The notes: generated by a model not told the origin, from the sequence alone. A DNA stretch of 64,000 bases from Paludibacter sp. (GCA_024710005.1 JANJVQ010000007.1:1-64000), one strand, 5' to 3'. Positions 1 through 10,347 are shown, counted from the stretch's first letter. A program made the numbers and translations.

Positions 1-1
1 A

Positions 2-219
2 GCTAAAAGAGAAAAGAGAAAAGCGTAAAGCGGAAAGCGGAAAGCGGAAAGCGGAAAGCGGAAAGCGGAAAGCGGAAAGCGGAAAGCGGAAAGCGGAAAG
101 CGGAAAGCGGAAAGCGGAAAGCGGAAAGCGGAAAGCGGAAAGCGAAAAGCGAAAAGCGAAAAACTGGAGACTGGAGACTGGAGACTGGAGACCGGAGACT
201 GGAGACTGGAGACTGGAGA
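2..219. repeat. Heptanucleotide tandem array upstream of tig
   Basis: Seven-base units run from the left window edge: GCTAAAA, two GAGAAAA, GCGTAAA (23-29), sixteen GCGGAAA (30-141), three GCGAAAA (142-162), one extra base, then eight CTGGAGA units (164-219, the fifth reading CCGGAGA). The array ends 35 bases before the tig start codon. The remaining 35 bases are AT-rich and contain no TAnnTTTG box, so the tig promoter lies within or beyond the array, or is atypical. The array may continue to the left of the window. Confidence 0.97.
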
Positions 220-254
220 CATTAAATAAAAAACAAATCGCATAAATAATAACA

Positions 255-1604
255 ATGAACATCGTCAGAAAAGACATCGACAGCTCGAATGCTACCATCA
301 CCATCAGCATCGAGAAAGCAGATTACTCAGAGAAAGTTGAAAAAACATTGCGTGATTATCGCAAAAAAGCGAATATCCCGGGTTTCCGTCCGGGCATGGT
401 TCCTCTCGGATTATTGAAAAAAATGTACGGAAAATCAATCCTTGCAGAAGAAATCAACAAAATCCTGTCGGATGAACTATACAAATACATTCAGGATAAT
501 AAAATCAACATGCTGGGTGAACCTCTCCCGAATGAAACTGATCAGCAAGATATTGATTTCAGCACGCAGGAAGATTTCGAATTTGTTTTCGACCTTGGGT
601 TGGCTCCTGAATTTGAAGTTGAACTGAATAAAAAGGACAAAGTAAAATACTATCAGATTACTCCGAGCGAAGAAATGATTGATAACCAGATCAAATCTTA
701 CACCGGTCGCTATGGCAAATATGTGCAGGAAGAGTCGGTTGAGGAAAAAGACATGGTAAAGGGTACCCTGACAGAACTGGCAGAAGGCAAGGTAAAAGAA
801 GGTGGTATCCAGGTACAGGATGCTGTTTTGACACCTGCTTACATGAAAGATGAAGCCAGCAAGGCTTTGTTTGCCGGCGCTAAAGTAGGCGATGTGATTA
901 CTTTCAACCCGAAAACAGCGTTCGAAAACGAAGCGGAAATTTCTTCTCTGCTGAAAATCTCAAAAGAAGAGGTTGCTGAGGTGACTGCTGATTTTCAGTT
1001 TACCATCGAAGGCATCACCCGTTACCACGAAGCAGAAATCGATCAGGAATTGTTCGACAAAGTATATGGTGAAGGCGTTGTAAAGTCAGCGGAAGAATTT
1101 ACCGAAAAAATCAAGGCCAATATTCAGGAAACACTGGCTCAGGACAGCGAATACAAATTTGGTATCGATGCACGTGAAGTACTGGTAAAAAAATACGACA
1201 GTCTGGCATTCCCGGATGCATTCCTGAAACGCTGGTTGCTTGCTTCGAACAAGAATCTGACAGAAGAAACGCTGGAAGCTGATTATCCTAAAATGATTGC
1301 CGACCTGAAATGGCAGTTAATTAAAGATAAAATTGCTAAATCAAACGATATCAAAGTTGAGAAGGATGACGTGGAAGACTTCGGTCGTAAAATTGCCCGC
1401 TCCCAGTTTGCCCAGTATGGCATGATTGGTATGGACGATGCCATCCTCGACAACTATGTGAAAGATATGCTCAAAAAAGAAGAAACACTCAAAAACATCA
1501 TCGACAAAGTTGCTGAAAATAAGGTGCTCGACATCATTAAAAATGCAGTTAAAGTAGATACTAAAGAGGTTTCGATAGAGGAATTTAATAAGATGTTTGA
1601 ATAA
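255..1604 (+). CDS. tig: Trigger factor, ribosome-associated chaperone
   Basis: Trigger factor binds the ribosome near the exit tunnel and shields nascent chains. The 449-residue length is normal for the family. The ribosome-docking signature GFRPGMVP is at residues 43-50 in the N-terminal domain. A weakly conserved FKBP-like PPIase region follows (about 150-240), then the helical C-terminal chaperone arms. The gene stands upstream of clpP-clpX, the classical order. The start is the ATG at 255, which fits the usual N-terminus. The heptanucleotide array ends only 35 bases upstream, so array length could affect its transcription; that is inference. Confidence 0.95.
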   Translation: MNIVRKDIDSSNATITISIEKADYSEKVEKTLRDYRKKANIPGFRPGMVPLGLLKKMYGKSILAEEINKILSDELYKYIQDNKINMLGEPLPNETDQQDIDFSTQEDFEFVFDLGLAPEFEVELNKKDKVKYYQITPSEEMIDNQIKSYTGRYGKYVQEESVEEKDMVKGTLTELAEGKVKEGGIQVQDAVLTPAYMKDEASKALFAGAKVGDVITFNPKTAFENEAEISSLLKISKEEVAEVTADFQFTIEGITRYHEAEIDQELFDKVYGEGVVKSAEEFTEKIKANIQETLAQDSEYKFGIDAREVLVKKYDSLAFPDAFLKRWLLASNKNLTEETLEADYPKMIADLKWQLIKDKIAKSNDIKVEKDDVEDFGRKIARSQFAQYGMIGMDDAILDNYVKDMLKKEETLKNIIDKVAENKVLDIIKNAVKVDTKEVSIEEFNKMFE

Positions 1605-1755
1605 AACCATCTAAGTCATATAAGTAACATATAAGATTTTTTTGCTCTTAATCTTAAGTTACCCATTCTCATTTATAGTCAAAGTGTTGTTTTGTTAAAA
1701 ATACAGAATAACACTTTGCTGTTTCTTATTTATAACCGATTTCAATAATATTAGT

Positions 1756-1763
1756 TATTTTTG
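1756..1763 (+). promoter_or_regulatory. Putative -7 box for clpP
   Basis: TATTTTTG matches the Bacteroidota -7 consensus TAnnTTTG and lies 57 bases before the clpP ATG. No convincing -33 TTTG is found at the usual distance. Confidence 0.4.
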
Positions 1764-1819
1764 CAATTGAATTAAACTAAAATGTCTTATATGACTTATA
1801 TGGTTAAAATACAAAAATT

Positions 1820-2500
1820 ATGAATCAAAACGAATTTCACAAATACGCCACCAAACACCTCGGGATGAATGGGTTGGCTTTAGAAAAATACATAGGTATC
1901 ACCAGTAGCTATATTTCTCCATCAATTCTGGAAGAAAGACAACTGAACGTAACCCAGATGGATGTGTTTTCACGCTTGATGATGGATCGCATCATCTTTT
2001 TGGGAACACAAATCGACGACTACACTGCCAACGTAATTCAGGCGCAGTTGCTGTTCCTTGATTCCTCGGATCCGGGAAAAGACATCTCGATTTACCTGAA
2101 CTCTCCCGGGGGTTCGGTTTACGCCGGACTTGGAATTTATGACACGATGCAGTTTATTGGCTCCGATGTTGCAACCATTTGTACCGGCATGGCTGCTTCG
2201 ATGGCCGCCGTGTTATTAGTTGCCGGGACAAAAAACAAACGCTCTGCACTGAAACATTCCCGCGTGATGATTCACCAACCGATGGGTGGCGCTCAGGGAC
2301 AGGCATCTGATATTGAAATCACTGCCCGCGAAATCCAAAAACTGAAAAAAGAGCTTTATACAATCATCGCCGACCATTCAGGAAATCCTTTTGATAGAAT
2401 TGAAAAAGACTCGGACCGGGATTACTGGATGACTTCACAGGAAGCCCTTGAATATGGGATGATCGACAGAATCTTGATTAATGAGAAGAAAAATAAATAA
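1820..2500 (+). CDS. clpP: ATP-dependent Clp protease proteolytic subunit
   Basis: This serine peptidase forms the barrel-shaped proteolytic core that works with ClpX. The catalytic triad is visible as Ser127 (in GMAASM), His152 (in MIHQPMGG) and Asp201, and the 25- and 49-residue spacings equal those of E. coli ClpP (111, 136, 185). The protein has 226 residues, with an N-terminal extension of roughly 16 residues over E. coli ClpP. Its stop codon overlaps the clpX start by one base (TAATG), so the two are probably translationally coupled. Confidence 0.97.
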   Translation: MNQNEFHKYATKHLGMNGLALEKYIGITSSYISPSILEERQLNVTQMDVFSRLMMDRIIFLGTQIDDYTANVIQAQLLFLDSSDPGKDISIYLNSPGGSVYAGLGIYDTMQFIGSDVATICTGMAASMAAVLLVAGTKNKRSALKHSRVMIHQPMGGAQGQASDIEITAREIQKLKKELYTIIADHSGNPFDRIEKDSDRDYWMTSQEALEYGMIDRILINEKKNK

Positions 2501-3732
2501 TGGCTAAACAACTCAGACGATGCTCTTTCTGCGGACGAACCGAATCTCAGGTGGATTTTTTCATCATGGGGCAGGACAACACGCAAATCTGTAACGAATG
2601 CGCGATACAGGCCGCTGAAATTGTAAAGGAAAATACAGAAAGCAAGTCCAAATTACCGCATTTACAGAAAGAGGATATCCCCAAACCTGTGGAAATAAAG
2701 AAGTACCTCGATCAGTATGTAATCGGACAGGATGAAGCCAAGAAGTTCCTCTCGGTGGCTGTTTACAACCACTACAAACGTCTCATGCAGGAAAAAACAA
2801 ATGACGATGTGGAAATCGAAAAATCAAACATCATCATGGTGGGTTCCACCGGCACCGGAAAAACCCTGCTTGCCAGAACCATTGCCAAGAAACTGCACGT
2901 GCCGTTTACCATTGTTGATGCCACGGTACTTACCGAAGCCGGCTATGTGGGCGAAGATATCGAAAGCATCCTGACCAGGTTGCTACAGGTGGCTGATTAT
3001 GATGTAAAAGCAGCTGAAAGAGGCATCGTTTTTATTGACGAAATTGATAAGATCGCCCGCAAAGGTGATAACCCGAGCATCACCCGTGATGTGAGCGGGG
3101 AAGGTGTGCAACAGGGGCTTCTCAAATTATTAGAAGGATCCGTTGTGAATGTTCCACCCCAGGGAGGCAGAAAACATCCCGATCAGAAGATGATTCCGGT
3201 TAATACCCAGAATATTTTATTTATCTGCGGAGGCGCATTCGATGGTATCGAGAAAAAAATAGCGGCCCGACTCAACACCCGTGTGGTGGGTTACAGCGCA
3301 ACGCTTGAAACTGACTTCATCGACAAGAAGAATATGTTGCAGTACATCGCACCACAGGATTTAAAATCCTTCGGACTGATTCCTGAAATCATCGGTCGTT
3401 TACCTATTCTGACTTATCTGGAACCCCTCGACCGTAATGCATTGCGAAAAATCCTTACGGAACCGAAAAATTCGATCATCAAACAATATGTCAAATTATT
3501 TAAGATGGATCATATTGAACTTGTTTTCGAGGAAGAAGTGCTGGAATATGTTGTTGATAAAGCTATCGAGTTTAAATTGGGCGCCCGTGGATTAAGGTCA
3601 ATTACCGAAACCATCATCATGGACAAGATGTATGAGATGCCGTCGAAGAACGAAACCAAATTAGTCATCGAGCTGGATTATGCCCGTACGAAAATAGAGA
3701 AAGCGAATATCAACCGGTTAAAAATCGCTTAA
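2500..3732 (+). CDS. clpX: Clp protease ATP-binding subunit ClpX
   Basis: ClpX is the AAA+ unfoldase that recognises substrates and feeds them to ClpP. The N-terminal zinc-binding domain has Cys8, Cys11, Cys31 and Cys34. Walker A (GSTGTGKT) is at 115-122 and Walker B (IVFIDEID) at about 176-183. A sensor-2 region with LGARGLRSI lies near the C-terminus. The length of 410 residues is typical. The start overlaps the clpP stop by one base, and a strong terminator follows at 3772-3819, so clpP-clpX form a unit. Confidence 0.97.
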   Translation: MAKQLRRCSFCGRTESQVDFFIMGQDNTQICNECAIQAAEIVKENTESKSKLPHLQKEDIPKPVEIKKYLDQYVIGQDEAKKFLSVAVYNHYKRLMQEKTNDDVEIEKSNIIMVGSTGTGKTLLARTIAKKLHVPFTIVDATVLTEAGYVGEDIESILTRLLQVADYDVKAAERGIVFIDEIDKIARKGDNPSITRDVSGEGVQQGLLKLLEGSVVNVPPQGGRKHPDQKMIPVNTQNILFICGGAFDGIEKKIAARLNTRVVGYSATLETDFIDKKNMLQYIAPQDLKSFGLIPEIIGRLPILTYLEPLDRNALRKILTEPKNSIIKQYVKLFKMDHIELVFEEEVLEYVVDKAIEFKLGARGLRSITETIIMDKMYEMPSKNETKLVIELDYARTKIEKANINRLKIA

Positions 3733-3771
3733 ATATTCAGAAAATAATCATTATCAGCGACATAATTACAG

Positions 3772-3819
3772 AAAAACAGGTTATTTGCAAAAAAAAATGC
3801 ATTTAACCTGTTTTTTTTT
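3772..3819 (+). terminator. Rho-independent terminator after clpX
   Basis: The arm AACAGGTTA and its exact complement TAACCTGTT flank an A-rich loop that also contains a TGCA/TGCA pair. The second arm runs directly into nine T residues. It sits about 40 bases after the clpX stop. Confidence 0.85.
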
Positions 3820-3924
3820 CGCAAAGTACTTGGATATTAAAAATCTGTTTTTAAATTTGCTTTACCTAATCTTATACAAAGGGTTAAAAAAAAGAGAAAA
3901 TGAAGTAAAAAAAGATTGATAATC

Positions 3925-3957
3925 TTGCAAATACTTCGGGAAATAATACTAACTTCG
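3925..3957 (+). promoter_or_regulatory. Putative promoter of recQ
   Basis: TTG at 3925-3927 is followed after 22 bases by TAACTTCG at 3950-3957, one mismatch from TAnnTTTG. The recQ ATG lies 26 bases further on. Confidence 0.45.
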
Positions 3958-3983
3958 CCATCCGGTTTTGAATTGTATTAGAT

Positions 3984-6170
3984 ATGATAACTCATTCAGA
4001 ATTAACCACCCATTTGAAAGAGCATTTTGGTTTCGATACCTTTAAGGGAAACCAGGAAGCCATTATTCAGAATGTGCTGGATAAGAACGACACTTTTGTT
4101 CTGATGCCCACCGGCGGTGGAAAATCATTATGCTACCAACTTCCTTCATTATTGATGGAAGGTACAGCTATTGTCATATCTCCCCTGATCGCGCTGATGA
4201 AGAATCAGGTTGATGCCATGCGCAATTTCAGTGAAGAAGACGGGGTTGCTCATTTTCTGAATTCATCTCTTACAAGACAAGCCATTGATGCTGTAAAGGC
4301 TGATATTCTTTCCGGTAAAACCAAGTTGTTGTATGTCGCACCGGAATCGCTTACGAAAGAGGAGAATATTGAATTCCTGAAGCAAATAACAATTTCATTT
4401 TACGCGGTTGACGAAGCGCACTGTATTTCGGAATGGGGACATGATTTCCGGCCTGAATACAGGAGAATACGGCCGATAATCAATGAAATTGGCGTTGCAC
4501 CGCTGATTGCACTGACAGCAACGGCGACTCCCAAGGTACAGCACGACATCCAGAAAAACTTAGGCATGCTGGATGCGAAAGTGTTTAAGTCTTCTTTCAA
4601 CCGGGAAAACCTGTACTACGAGGTTCGAAGTAAAAACAAGGATGTTGACAAGGAAATCATCAAATACATCCGCATTCAGAAGGATAAGTCAGGAATTATT
4701 TATTGTCTGAGTCGTAAGAAGGTAGAAGAACTTGCCGAGACATTAAAAGTGAACGGGATCTCTGCCCTACCCTACCATGCCGGTATGGATTCAGCAGTCA
4801 GGACCGAAAATCAGGATAAGTTCCTGATGGAGAAAGTACAGGTTATCGTGGCAACCATTGCTTTCGGCATGGGAATCGATAAGCCGGATGTTCGTTATGT
4901 TATTCATTACGATATGCCCAAGAGCCTGGAGGGTTACTACCAGGAAACCGGTCGCGGAGGCAGAGACGGTGGAGAAGGTCAGTGTATTGCATTCTATGCA
5001 TACAAGGATCTTGATAAGTTAAGGAAATTTATGCAAGGCAAACCGGTTGCCGAACAGGAAATAGGAAACCAATTATTATTAGAAACGCAAGCATACGCTG
5101 AGTCATCGATTTGTAGGAGAAAGCTCTTACTCCATTATTTTGGAGAGGAATACAAACACGATAACTGCGGTAGTTGTGATAACTGTATGAAACCAAAGAA
5201 AACAATTGAAGGACAGGAACTTTTAATCCTGATTTTAGAAACGATTATTGCAGTAAGGGAAAAATTCAAAGCTGAACATATTGTTGATATCCTGAAAGGG
5301 AATAGCACCTCGGACATCAAGTCCTATCAACACGATGAACTGGAGAATTTCGAAGCGGCATCCGATGAAGATGAAAAGCTGCTGCACGCGATTATCAGGC
5401 AGGCCATGATTGCCGGGTACATCTCAAAAGACATAGAAAACTACGGTTTGCTGAAAATAACACCTGCCGGCAAAGCATACATGAAAAAACCCGGCGCATT
5501 CCCGGTGGTAAAGGACAATGAATTTGATGAAGATGAAGAAGAAACGGCAGTAAAATCTGTTGGCGGGACTTGCGCTGCCGATGATGTGCTTTTCTCTATC
5601 CTGAAAGATCTGAGAAAGAAAATGTCGAAAAAATTAGAAGTGCCGCCATTTGTAATCTTTCAGGATCCTTCGCTTGAAGCCATGGCTACCACTTACCCGA
5701 TTACGATGGATGAACTCCAGAATATCCCGGGCGTGGGGGCAGGCAAGGCTAAAAGATACGGTGATGAGTTCCTCAAAGTCATCAAGGAACATGTCAAAGA
5801 AAATGAAATTACCCGTCCGGAAGACCTCAGGGTGCGGACTGTCGCCAATAAATCCAAATTAAAAGTCTCTATTATCCAGGCCATTGACCGAAAAATAGCT
5901 TTAGATGACATCGCTGAATCGAAAGGACTCGACATGCTTGAGTTACTGGATGAAATTGAAGCTATCGTTTACTCGGGAACAAAAATCAACATCGATTATT
6001 TCCTGAAAGAAGTCATGGAGCCCGATCATGTGGATGAAATCTTCGAATACTTCAGCACCGCAGAAACCGATAAAATTCCTCCGGCATTAAAAGAACTTGG
6101 AGAAGACGATTTCAGCGAAATTGAAGTAAGGCTGGTTAGAATCAAATTCTTATCGGAGATTGGGAATTAA
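3984..6170 (+). CDS. recQ: ATP-dependent DNA helicase RecQ
   Basis: RecQ is a superfamily 2 3'-5' helicase acting in recombination and stalled-fork repair. Walker A (TGGGKS) is at residues 43-48 and the DEAH box at 143-146. A zinc-binding block with four cysteines (CRRK, then CGSCDNC) lies near 380-400. An HRDC domain follows at about 540-610, with helix-hairpin-like sequence NIPGVGAGKAKRYG. The remaining roughly 110 residues look like an additional helix-turn-helix tail. At 728 residues it is longer than the 609-residue E. coli protein, as is usual for the Bacteroidota form. It has its own promoter-like site and stands apart from clpX. Confidence 0.95.
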   Translation: MITHSELTTHLKEHFGFDTFKGNQEAIIQNVLDKNDTFVLMPTGGGKSLCYQLPSLLMEGTAIVISPLIALMKNQVDAMRNFSEEDGVAHFLNSSLTRQAIDAVKADILSGKTKLLYVAPESLTKEENIEFLKQITISFYAVDEAHCISEWGHDFRPEYRRIRPIINEIGVAPLIALTATATPKVQHDIQKNLGMLDAKVFKSSFNRENLYYEVRSKNKDVDKEIIKYIRIQKDKSGIIYCLSRKKVEELAETLKVNGISALPYHAGMDSAVRTENQDKFLMEKVQVIVATIAFGMGIDKPDVRYVIHYDMPKSLEGYYQETGRGGRDGGEGQCIAFYAYKDLDKLRKFMQGKPVAEQEIGNQLLLETQAYAESSICRRKLLLHYFGEEYKHDNCGSCDNCMKPKKTIEGQELLILILETIIAVREKFKAEHIVDILKGNSTSDIKSYQHDELENFEAASDEDEKLLHAIIRQAMIAGYISKDIENYGLLKITPAGKAYMKKPGAFPVVKDNEFDEDEEETAVKSVGGTCAADDVLFSILKDLRKKMSKKLEVPPFVIFQDPSLEAMATTYPITMDELQNIPGVGAGKAKRYGDEFLKVIKEHVKENEITRPEDLRVRTVANKSKLKVSIIQAIDRKIALDDIAESKGLDMLELLDEIEAIVYSGTKINIDYFLKEVMEPDHVDEIFEYFSTAETDKIPPALKELGEDDFSEIEVRLVRIKFLSEIGN

Positions 6171-6206
6171 ATCCTCATTTCATCCACCCCACACAAATCT
6201 ACCCAA

Positions 6207-8843
6207 ATGAATAAGCTGTTACGCACAGGAATTGCCGAAATACTACTTCTGCTCCTGAGCGTATCTGCGTATGCGGTAACACCGGACTTAATCCAGCATA
6301 CGATACACCGGTTTTCGGGCATTTGGAAACAAGCACCACAGGAAAAGGTCTATTTGCATACCGACAAACCATTCTATTACAGTGCAGGTGAAGACATCTG
6401 GTTCAGGGCTCACATTGTCAATGCTACCACCCATAAACCGGACACGCGCAGCCAGTTTGTCTATGTCGAGTTAATTGACAAATCTGATTCCGTGATCACG
6501 AGGGTGAAAATCAAACGGAACGGGTCAGGGGCTTCCGGAAAAATCACATTATCTCCCGAGATTGCTCCCGGCGAATATATACTCAGGTCTTACACTTACT
6601 GGATGCAGAATGTCGCTGATGACTTCTTTTTCCACAAGAAAATTCACATCGGGAACATGATTGATGACAGGGTGCGCATCAGTACGAGTTTTGGGACTCC
6701 TGAAAACGGAAAAATACCACTGACTATTACTTTTAAAAACACCTTCTCAATGCCTCTCAGTGGTAAAACTGTCGAAATCAGGCATCATTACATCCCCAAA
6801 AACAGGAAAACAACTAATCTGATGACCAATAAACAAGGTGAAATACATTTACAAATAGAATCCGACACTGTTCCAGATGCAAAAAGATTGCTGGAAATCA
6901 CACTGAACGAACCGGGACTTTCATTTAACAGAAAAATTCAGATCCCTGACCTGAGATCCGATTATGATGTACAATTCTTTCCTGAAAGTGGTGTGTTCTT
7001 AGACAACCAGATCCAAACCATTGCATTCAAGGCTATCGGTTCCGACGGATTGTCAGTCAATGTCTCCGGTAAAATATACAATCAACAGCATCAGGAAATC
7101 TGTGAACTTAACACCCTCAATAAAGGGATGGGGAAAATAATCATGCACACCTATCCTGAGGAAAACTATTATGCTGTTGTACAAACAGAGAACGGTCTGC
7201 AAAAGAAATTTGACTTACCGGCAACGTCCGCTACCGGAGTCAGCATGAAACTAAAAACAGTCAAAGGAAAAGTGTTTTTTCAGGTTTTAAACCAAAGCCA
7301 CCTTGATATTAAAGGCTTATTCATGCTGGTTCACTCACGGGGAATGGTCTACCTGCTTACTCCGCTAACTGAATCAGAAGGGTTTCTTTCGGAGAATATG
7401 CTCCCTTCTGGAATCAACACTTTTAGCATCATCGATTCGACGGGGAACACCTGGTGTGAAAGAATCGGTTTTATTCGTAATAATAATTTTCCGGTGATAA
7501 CCATGGAAAGCGATAAGTTGAAGTACGGTAAAAGAGAACCGGTTGAACTTCACTTTAAATTACTTACTCAGGATACTATTCCGGCTAAAGGGAACTTTTC
7601 TGTGAGTGTAACCGATAATTTACTGGTTAAAAATGACAGCATCAACAATGATATCCTGAGTTATCTGCTATTAAGTTCGGATCTTAAAGGATACATTGAA
7701 GAACCACAGCAGTATTTCAGGGATAATTCATGGCTGACGCTGGAAAAAACCGATTTGCTGATGCTCACACAGGGCTGGCGACGATTCAACACAAGAGAAA
7801 TCATCAAAGGTATCTATCCCAGAACAAACTATTATCTGGAGGTCGGGCAGGCTATTTCAGGGAGAGTCCTGAACCTGTTTAACAAACCTGCCAAAAACGC
7901 AGAAGTTATTTTCTTCAGTAACTATAAAAATCAGATAAACACCGCGAAAACCGACAGTACAGGTCTGTTTCTGATTGATGGCATTCAGTTCCCCGACAGC
8001 ACACAAATTATACTGAAAGCAAAATCGCGTAGCAAAATTGTTGATGTAGAACTAATTCCCGACAAAGATGTATTTCCCGCTTACAAGTCTGTCATTCCAT
8101 TTAATCACGATGACAAGACTGTCGTTCCGGACGATTATCTTAACCTGTCAAAAGAAAGATATTACAATGAAGGCGGGATGTTGGTAATTAATCTGGATGA
8201 GTTTACAGTAAAAGGCGAAACAAAGAAAACAGAAGCCGGATATTATTATTCCGGAGCAGCCGACAATTCAATAGATTCCAAAAAACTGGAGTCATTCGGA
8301 AGTCAATCTGTTTTAGATGTCATCAGGACCTTTCCGGGAGTCCAGGTATCAGGAGAATCAATTTCAATCAGAGGTGCCTCCGGCAACCCGCTATTTTTGA
8401 TTGATGGAATAGAAACTGAAGAAATTGAAGATTTACAGTTTCTGAATGCTACTGATATTGAGGAGATTTCTTTGTTCAAAGGAGCTTCCGCCTCTCTGTT
8501 TGGATCAAGAGGTGGAAACGGCGTAATTGCCATCACGCTTAAACAAGGCGCAATACTACAGAGCATTACGCCACCCAGTCTGGTTCGGTATACTCCACTG
8601 GGGTATCAACAACCGGTTGAGTTTTATGTGCCTAAATATGATGTTGACAGCATCAGAAGTCAGTCAAAACCAGATTTACGTACAACTATATATTGGACTC
8701 CGGAGGCAAAGACTGATGAAGACGGCAACATCTGGCTGAAGTTTTACACCGCAGACAAACCCAATGACTATCGGGTAGAGCTGGAGGGCGTAAGCGAAAA
8801 CGGTGAAATCTGCAAATTTCAGGGTATCTTAAAACGGGACTGA
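6207..8843 (+). CDS. Macroglobulin (MG2)-like protein with C-terminal TonB plug domain
   Basis: The 878-residue protein starts with a signal peptide (about 1-23, ending at SAYA). Residues about 45-150 resemble an MG2 macroglobulin domain (PQEKVYLHTDKPFYYSAGE). A carboxypeptidase-regulatory-like beta domain lies near 550-600. A TonB-receptor plug domain lies near 690-775 (LDVIRTFPGVQV, GNPLFLIDGIE, SRGGNGVIAITLK). The long beta-barrel of a true TonB receptor is absent: only about 100 residues follow the plug. Such plug-only proteins are known in Bacteroidota and their function is unclear; export or adhesion at the envelope is a guess. It is convergent with the DUF4296 gene, which ends at the very next base. 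Confidence 0.8.
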   Translation: MNKLLRTGIAEILLLLLSVSAYAVTPDLIQHTIHRFSGIWKQAPQEKVYLHTDKPFYYSAGEDIWFRAHIVNATTHKPDTRSQFVYVELIDKSDSVITRVKIKRNGSGASGKITLSPEIAPGEYILRSYTYWMQNVADDFFFHKKIHIGNMIDDRVRISTSFGTPENGKIPLTITFKNTFSMPLSGKTVEIRHHYIPKNRKTTNLMTNKQGEIHLQIESDTVPDAKRLLEITLNEPGLSFNRKIQIPDLRSDYDVQFFPESGVFLDNQIQTIAFKAIGSDGLSVNVSGKIYNQQHQEICELNTLNKGMGKIIMHTYPEENYYAVVQTENGLQKKFDLPATSATGVSMKLKTVKGKVFFQVLNQSHLDIKGLFMLVHSRGMVYLLTPLTESEGFLSENMLPSGINTFSIIDSTGNTWCERIGFIRNNNFPVITMESDKLKYGKREPVELHFKLLTQDTIPAKGNFSVSVTDNLLVKNDSINNDILSYLLLSSDLKGYIEEPQQYFRDNSWLTLEKTDLLMLTQGWRRFNTREIIKGIYPRTNYYLEVGQAISGRVLNLFNKPAKNAEVIFFSNYKNQINTAKTDSTGLFLIDGIQFPDSTQIILKAKSRSKIVDVELIPDKDVFPAYKSVIPFNHDDKTVVPDDYLNLSKERYYNEGGMLVINLDEFTVKGETKKTEAGYYYSGAADNSIDSKKLESFGSQSVLDVIRTFPGVQVSGESISIRGASGNPLFLIDGIETEEIEDLQFLNATDIEEISLFKGASASLFGSRGGNGVIAITLKQGAILQSITPPSLVRYTPLGYQQPVEFYVPKYDVDSIRSQSKPDLRTTIYWTPEAKTDEDGNIWLKFYTADKPNDYRVELEGVSENGEICKFQGILKRD

Positions 8844-9746
8844 TTAAATTCTCTTCTTCAATGCTTCCTTTTTAATTGCTGACACAGATTTTATGGGGGG
8901 AATACTGTCTTCCGTTTTTATTGAATCGACTGTTTGATTGATAAGCGGTATGGTGTCCAGCTTCATACGCAAACTATCCTGTAAGGCAGGTTTGTATTTC
9001 CTTAACAACAAAATACTGTCGACCACAAAACTAATGTTGTCCTGTCGTGTTGGACTGGCATAGAAAACTCCTGAAAGAGAATCGATTTTGATGTTTCTGG
9101 AAGCCTTAAACCGGAATTTATACCTGCGCAACACGCTGTCGTTTTTCACTGCATGCCACAAACTGTCCACATTTCCGTCGGCATAATGAATTCGGAATGT
9201 TGTGTATCCGCTTTTTACAGAATCGTGTGGCAAAACCCGCATCCTGAAAGAAAAGTTGTATATATCTTTCGTCAGGAGACTACTGTTTTCCAAACTAAAG
9301 CCGGAATGATTTTTTGTTGAGTCATCCGGATAAGTAAAAGCTGTATCCCGATTCCAGATATTGATTTCAAGTGGTTTAAGCCTGATTGAGTCTGGCAGAA
9401 TTGGCGTGTATTTTCCGGCTTCCACCTCAGCTCTCAATACTTCGAGATTTTTATTAACACCGGCATAAATGCGTTCAAACACCTTGGGATTCCGCGTATA
9501 ATAAACGAGTGAAGAATCGAACTGAGCTTTGGAAATACCGTGTTTTTGAAAAAGTGCATGATAGTAAAACACCTTTTCATCTTCACTTATCGTCACATCC
9601 GACGAGAAAACACCTTCCAGCAAGTGAAGATCCGTCAGAAACGACTTCATCTCACTCCGGCTGAGGACGTCATCGTGACCGCTGCTACAGGCAAATTGAA
9701 GTAGCACCACGCAGCAAAACATCCATTTTATTGCTTTTTTAAGCAT
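8844..9746 (-). CDS. DUF4296 family lipoprotein
   Basis: This is a predicted lipoprotein of 300 residues when started at the ATG at 9746 (MLKKAIKWMF), which places the lipobox cysteine (VLLQFACSS) correctly. A longer frame would add 15 lysine-rich residues before it. The N-terminal region (MKSFLTDLHLLEGVF... HALFQKHGISKAQFDSSL) matches DUF4296, a Bacteroidota family of unknown function. Its start overlaps the end of lspA by eight bases, so a lipoprotein is made directly after the enzyme that cleaves its signal peptide. The order DksA-like, lspA, DUF4296 recurs in Bacteroides. Confidence 0.85.
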   Translation of the reverse strand: MLKKAIKWMFCCVVLLQFACSSGHDDVLSRSEMKSFLTDLHLLEGVFSSDVTISEDEKVFYYHALFQKHGISKAQFDSSLVYYTRNPKVFERIYAGVNKNLEVLRAEVEAGKYTPILPDSIRLKPLEINIWNRDTAFTYPDDSTKNHSGFSLENSSLLTKDIYNFSFRMRVLPHDSVKSGYTTFRIHYADGNVDSLWHAVKNDSVLRRYKFRFKASRNIKIDSLSGVFYASPTRQDNISFVVDSILLLRKYKPALQDSLRMKLDTIPLINQTVDSIKTEDSIPPIKSVSAIKKEALKKRI

Positions 9747-10347
9747 TTTCTTCCTTCGATTTCTTTTCTTTTTTTGATTCCAGGTGTTCATTCAAGTCCT
9801 TCCGGAAAAATATCAGAATGATACCGGCAGCAACAGAAATAGCTGAATCTGCAATATTAAAAACCGGACTGAAAAACAGCGTTTCACCTGCACTGTTTTT
9901 AATAATCGGGAAATAAAGCATATCCACTACTTTCCCATAAAACAGGGGAGCATAACCTCCACCCTCTGGTAAGAATGTGGCTAAATGCCCATAACTATCT
10001 GAAAACAACACCCCATAAAATACTGAATCGAGAATATTGCCCGCAGCTCCGGCAAGTAACAAGGCAACTGACAGAATAAAACCCTGACGTGCCTGTTTTT
10101 TAACCAAATAATGGATAAAGTACGCCAAACCACCCACAGCAATAATCCTGAAAATAGTGAGGAATAACTTGCCTATGATTTCCATACCAAAAGCCATCCC
10201 GTTATTTTCTATAAAATAAATGCGGAACCAGTCGAAAACATACACTGACTCTCCCAATACAAAATTGAGTTTGATATAGATTTTACTGACCTGGTCGATG
10301 AGCAGGACAAGAATAATCAACCATACGGATTTTTGTGTTACTGACAT
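9739..10347 (-). CDS. lspA: Lipoprotein signal peptidase (signal peptidase II)
   Basis: This inner-membrane aspartyl protease removes the signal peptide from diacylglyceryl-modified prolipoproteins. The catalytic aspartates are Asp107 (in AAGNILDS) and Asp167 (in FNIADSAIS). There are four hydrophobic segments (about 8-25, 60-80, 88-106 and 165-182). The 202-residue length exceeds the E. coli enzyme because of a loop at about 115-160 and a charged tail, both usual in Bacteroidota. The start ATG is at 10347. It follows the DksA-like gene and overlaps the DUF4296 lipoprotein gene. Confidence 0.95.
   Translation of the reverse strand: MSVTQKSVWLIILVLLIDQVSKIYIKLNFVLGESVYVFDWFRIYFIENNGMAFGMEIIGKLFLTIFRIIAVGGLAYFIHYLVKKQARQGFILSVALLLAGAAGNILDSVFYGVLFSDSYGHLATFLPEGGGYAPLFYGKVVDMLYFPIIKNSAGETLFFSPVFNIADSAISVAAGIILIFFRKDLNEHLESKKEKKSKEENA

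Noticed and set aside
1612-1674. Possible terminator after tig with GTAAC...GTTAC arms
   Set aside because: The arms contain a bulge and mismatches and no T tract follows the second arm.
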